A DNA stretch of 64,000 bases. Source: Candidatus Fukatsuia endosymbiont of Tuberolachnus salignus (GTDB taxonomy: Bacteria; Pseudomonadota; Gammaproteobacteria; Enterobacterales; Enterobacteriaceae). Made by a program: the position numbers and the translations under genes. Below the pieces are notes generated by a model. That model ran no database searches. It had not been told where the DNA came from and worked only from the letters and a program-made list of their open reading frames with translations. The stretch covers positions 1,364,001-1,428,000 of the forward strand of contig NZ_OZ034983.1 in the NCBI RefSeq assembly GCF_964030845.1. The letters are read 5' to 3'. Shown here piece by piece: positions 60,572 to 64,000 of the stretch (positions are counted from its first letter, which is position 1; each line of letters begins with the position of its first letter).

Positions 60572-61150
60572 ATGGCAGCACTCCACCAACCGTTACGCAC
60601 CGTTCGTCTGTACGGAAAACTCGGGCACCTGTTTGGCCGTGTACATCATCTGGCGGTCGAGACCCCCAGAGAAGCGATAAAAGCGCTGTCGGTTATCCTG
60701 CCTGGGTTTGAGCAATTTATGTTACGCAGTCAAGCACAAGGCCTGACCTTTGCAGTATTTAACGGCCAGCACAATATTAGCAGAGAAGAATTAGCCAGCG
60801 CCCACGGCAGCCAGGATATTCGCATTGCCCCGGTGATTATCGGCAGCAAACGGGGAGGCCTGTTTCAAACCATTATCGGTGCGATGTTAGTGGCGGCGTC
60901 ATTTATCCCCGGCGCTCAATTTTTGGCCCCTGTTGGCATTTCCATGATGGTCGGCGGGGTTATCCAAATGCTATCCCCACAACAAAGTGGGTTATCACGC
61001 CGTGAGGACCCTGATAACAAGCCCAGCTACGCCTTCGGGGAGCCCGTCAATTCCACCGCACAAGGCAATCCGGTGCCGATTGGCTACGGCAAGCGGCGTA
61101 TCGGGGGTGCAGTGATTTCGGCGGGCATTTACGCGGAAGACCAGATGTAA
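60572..61150 (+). CDS. I: Tail assembly protein I-like
   Basis: The 192-residue product has the lambda gpI plan. An N-terminal ubiquitin-like domain (RTVRLYGKLGHLFGRVHHLA … GLTFAVFNG) is followed by a hydrophobic glycine-rich segment (ALVAASFIPGAQF-like, about 110-140) and a C-terminal GNPVPIGYGKRRIGGAVISA. Intact; precedes J. Confidence 0.88.
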   Translation: MAALHQPLRTVRLYGKLGHLFGRVHHLAVETPREAIKALSVILPGFEQFMLRSQAQGLTFAVFNGQHNISREELASAHGSQDIRIAPVIIGSKRGGLFQTIIGAMLVAASFIPGAQFLAPVGISMMVGGVIQMLSPQQSGLSRREDPDNKPSYAFGEPVNSTAQGNPVPIGYGKRRIGGAVISAGIYAEDQM

Positions 61151-61177
61151 AAATAACAGAACAGCGAACACAATCCA

Positions 61178-61200
61178 GGTCGCCAAGGCGATCTTTTTTT
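61178..61200 (+). terminator. Hairpin plus T-tract before J, copy B
   Basis: Identical to 4859-4881, 11 bases before the J start codon. Confidence 0.55.
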
Positions 61201-61211
61201 ATGGGTAAACT

Positions 61212-62621
61212 ATGGTCATCACAGGAAACAAAGGCGGTAGCCAGCGGCCACCTACGCCCACAGAATCCCCGGACAGCCTGCATTCTACCGCCAAAGCTAA
61301 AATATTATTGGCCCTGGGTGAAGGGGAATTTGCGGGCGAATTAGACGGCACCCGTATTTATTTGGATGGCACCCCGCTTAATAATGCAGACGGCAGCGCT
61401 AATTTTACCGGTGTCACCTGGGACTACCGCCCCGGCACCCCATCGCAAGACTACATTCCCGGGATGCCGAACGTTGAAAATGAAGTTACGGTCAACACCG
61501 AGTTAAAGGCCGACACCCCGTGGGTGCGGGCTATCAGCAACACCCAGTTATCTGCGCTGCGTATTCGATTTAGCTGGCCGGCGCTGCAACGTCAGACTGA
61601 TAACGGCGATGTTAACGGCACTCGCGTTGAGTATGAGATAGAGATGGCGACCGATGGCGGGGCTTACCATACTGTCCTCAAGACCGCAGTGGAGGGCAAA
61701 ACCAGTACAGGGTATCAGCGTTCACACCGTATTAACTTGCCTGACGCGAAAACCGGTTGGCAACTCCGTGTCCGTCGTCTGACACCGAACAGCACCAGTA
61801 ACCGACTCGCCGATAACATGCACATTGAGGCATTGGCCGAAATCATTGATGCCAAGTTGCGTTATCCCAACACCGCTCTGCTGTATATCGAATTTGATGC
61901 CAGCCAGTTTCAGCACATTCCCGTGATTGCCTGTGAGCCCAAGATGCGGATAATACGGGTGCCCACGACCTACGGCCCCGCAACGAGGACGTATAAGGGC
62001 ACGTGGGATGGCACTTTCAAATGGGCGTACAGCAATAATCCGGCCTGGGTGTTCTATGATATTTTGCTTGCCGAGCGCTTTGGCCTCGGCCATCGCTTAA
62101 CCGCTGCACAGGTGGATAAATGGGAGCTGTATCGCATCGCGCAATACTGTGACCAATTCGTCCCCGATGGCAAAGGGGGTAACGGGACCGAACCGCGCTT
62201 TCTGTGTGATGTGTATATCCAATCCCAGGCTGAAGCCTTTATCGTACTGCGGGATTTGGCGGCGATATTCCGCGGCATGACCTACTGGGCGAATAATCAA
62301 CTCTGTGCCCTGGCCGACATGCCCCGTGACCGAGATTACCTGTACACCCGCGCCAATGTCATTGAGGGACGTTTTTCCTACGCCAGCAGCTCAGAAAAAA
62401 GCCGCTACAGTACGGCAATGGTCAGCTGGAGCGACCCGGCTAACGGCTATCAGGATACCCTTGAAGCGGTCTCGGATGAAGCCTTGGTGCGACGCTATGG
62501 CATCAATCAACTGAGTACCACGGCAATCGGCTGTGTCCGTCAGACAGAAGCTCACCGGCGGGGGCGTTGGGCGCTGTTGACCAATGCCAAAGACCGCTTG
62601 GTGACCTTTGATGTCGGTCTA
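61212..62621 (+). pseudogene. Tail protein J, copy B, truncated by IS630
   Basis: The first 470 residues match J of prophage A almost perfectly (one early change, GEFAG against GEFAS). The IS enters at a TA in the codons for DVGL; the frame continues into IS sequence to 62741, giving a product without the rest of the core, the fibronectin-like domains, coiled coil and tip. It cannot serve as a receptor-binding tail tip. Confidence 0.9.
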
Positions 62622-63715
62622 TACCCAAGTGAAATCAAGATGCAGGATTTAGCGCCTGGAAATTATCGTTTAAGCGAGATACCAGAGAACTTGCCATTTG
62701 TGGTAGCTTCACTTCAAAGAAGTTTAAGATATCGTTCTTAAAACTCTGTTTAGATGGGTAATATCTATTGTTTCGTGTTTGCTCATTCATCACCTTCCAC
62801 AATCGCTCTATCGGGTTTAGATTCGGGCTATACGGCGGAAGGTAATGAAGCTGGATATTCAACGTAAGCGCGGCGTCTTGCACAAGCTGTGAACGGTGAT
62901 AGCCTGCACCCTCGAGGATCACATGTGCCGTTGTCGTGATGGGATAATGCGCGCGAATGGCAGACAGGAAGTGAACCACATTTTCGCTGTTAATCGTCTC
63001 ATCATCACGGATTATGGGGTTAGCCACATTCTGGATGTTCAAGGCTCCCATGATATTCAACCGCGTTCTGCTCCCGGTGGTCTCTATCGTTTTATCCTGG
63101 CCTTTTCGTATCCAGCCGTAGCTTATTTTGGTGGCTTGTGTCGGATGAACGGCATCAATAAACAGTATGGGGTCATTACCCGCGGCGTCTTTCAATTCGC
63201 TGTAGGTCTTTATAAATTGCTGCTGTTTCTCAACGGCAAATTTATGCGGAACACCTTTCGGCTTTTTATAGCTAAAGCCATGCTGCTTCAACCCTTTATA
63301 CAGACCTGATACGGTAAAGGTGATGTTCCAGCGTCCAGCGATATACGCCACAATTTGGTGATTGTGGTGGTAGAGCGGCTGGGTGAGATGTTCAACCAGC
63401 GACGTGGTCTGTTCCGCATTGAGATAGCCATCGGAGCCGCCATTTTCAGGCTTGAGCTTGTTGAGTTTATGATAGTCTGTAAGGTGGCGCCGCACCGTGG
63501 TTTCATTAATGAGCTGTGAGTGAGCAATCATAGGGGGAGTCCAGCCGTCTGCGGACAACAAAACACACCGGATCCTGTCACAGACACGGCGGTCATGGCT
63601 TTGACGATGTTGGGCTTCGAGGGTAATTTTCTGGTCAGCAGTCAGCTCTATTTTCATGGCTATGAGCATGATCCTTATCGACTTCAAAATCAAGCATCTT
63701 CATTGATCACGGGTA
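62622..63715 (-). mobile_element. IS630-family insertion sequence, copy 2
   Basis: Same 1094-base element as 3738-4831, in inverse orientation, bounded by TA at 62620-62621 and 63716-63717. Its two flanks do not form a continuous J gene: the left flank is J codon about 470, the right flank is J codon about 335. Confidence 0.9.
62635..63657 (-). CDS. IS630-family transposase, copy 2
   Basis: The protein appears identical to the copy at 3796-4818, including Glu in place of the second catalytic Asp (ILEGAGYH). The frame is intact. Confidence 0.9.
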   Translation of the reverse strand: MKIELTADQKITLEAQHRQSHDRRVCDRIRCVLLSADGWTPPMIAHSQLINETTVRRHLTDYHKLNKLKPENGGSDGYLNAEQTTSLVEHLTQPLYHHNHQIVAYIAGRWNITFTVSGLYKGLKQHGFSYKKPKGVPHKFAVEKQQQFIKTYSELKDAAGNDPILFIDAVHPTQATKISYGWIRKGQDKTIETTGSRTRLNIMGALNIQNVANPIIRDDETINSENVVHFLSAIRAHYPITTTAHVILEGAGYHRSQLVQDAALTLNIQLHYLPPYSPNLNPIERLWKVMNEQTRNNRYYPSKQSFKNDILNFFEVKLPQMASSLVSRLNDNFQALNPAS

Positions 63716-64000
63716 TATCCAATCCCAGGCTGAAGCCTTTATCGTACTGCGGGATTTGGCGGCGATATTCCGCGGCATGACCTACTGGGCGAATAATCAA
63801 CTCTGTGCCCTGGCCGACATGCCCCGTGACCGAGATTACCTGTACACCCGTGCCAATGTCATCGAGGGACGTTTTTCCTACGCCAGCAGCTCAGAAAAAA
63901 GCCGCTACAGCACGGCGATGGTCAGCTGGAGCGACCCGGCTAACGGCTATCAGGATACCCTTGAAGCGGTTTCTGATGAAACCTTGTTCCGACGCTATGG
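63714..64000 (+). CDS. Third J sequence, partial at window end
   Basis: The frame reads YIQSQAEAFIVLRDLAAIFR … and repeats J residues about 335-430. It carries changes not found in the other two copies, for example SDETLFRR instead of SDEALVRR. It therefore stems from a third J allele. It has no start of its own here, and whether it continues to a full J end lies outside the window. Confidence 0.85.

Larger units (their letters stand above)
15661..64000 (+). mobile_element. Prophage B (att core through tail gene J)
   Basis: The segment follows full lambdoid order: int-xis, left operon, N/nut, CI/Cro, O-P-Q, lysis, terminase, head, tail and J. It starts at the tRNA-Arg att core and runs off the window end inside a J sequence. 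Several structural genes are disrupted, so virion production is unlikely. The integrase, recombination, replication and regulatory genes look open. Confidence 0.85.

Noticed and set aside
62896..63309. 137-codon frame opposite the IS630 transposase
   Set aside because: It is the antisense shadow of a clear transposase gene and appears in both IS copies for that reason.

Overview
The window is almost entirely prophage DNA. It fits a facultative, insect-associated enterobacterial symbiont of the Regiella/Hamiltonella/Fukatsuia type. This placement is an inference from lambdoid phage architecture, heavy IS load, many fresh pseudogenes, type III secretion effector-like cargo and PAS-LuxR regulators. 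No host housekeeping locus is present to confirm it.

Two related lambdoid prophages lie head-to-tail in the same orientation. Prophage A (1 to about 15.7 kb) enters the window in its head genes: minor head protein, scaffold and coat. An IS630-family element then joins the coat gene directly to tail gene J, so about 14 kb of head-tail and tail genes is missing compared with prophage B. Beyond J lies a cargo zone: a secreted NTF2-like protein, two candidate type III effectors with a CesT-type chaperone, a broken IS5-family element and a YopT-like (C58) cysteine protease. The zone ends at a 53-base 3' fragment of tRNA-Arg(UCU), which looks like the att core between the two prophages.

Prophage B (15.66 kb to the window end) is laid out like a lambdoid genome. 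The leftward operon holds int, xis-like, small genes (one split by IS256), a PAS-LuxR regulator, a Rha-type antirepressor, an Rpn nuclease, Exo/SSB/ERF recombination genes, a complete ptsG-like glucose transporter and an N-type antiterminator with nut sites. The immunity region has a CI-like repressor, a Cro-like gene and operators. The rightward operon holds YmfL-like, O with six iterons (the origin), P-like and Q. Cargo follows: a BRO pseudogene, higBA with a dead toxin gene, PAS-LuxR plus a CodB-like permease, and small secreted proteins. Then come lysis genes (holin, SAR endolysin, Rz/Rz1), a KilA-N gene, terminase, portal, head genes and tail genes through J.

Prophage B is also defective. 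Its coat protein lacks 40 residues, the tail chaperone G-T gene is split by an IS, the tape measure is split by IS110, K is frameshifted, and J is cut by IS630 and followed by part of a third J copy. The virion genes are decaying while many cargo genes remain open: effectors, chaperone, secreted proteins, ptsG, permease and the antitoxin HigA. This suggests the locus now serves the bacterium more as a cargo island than as a source of phage. That last point is inference.
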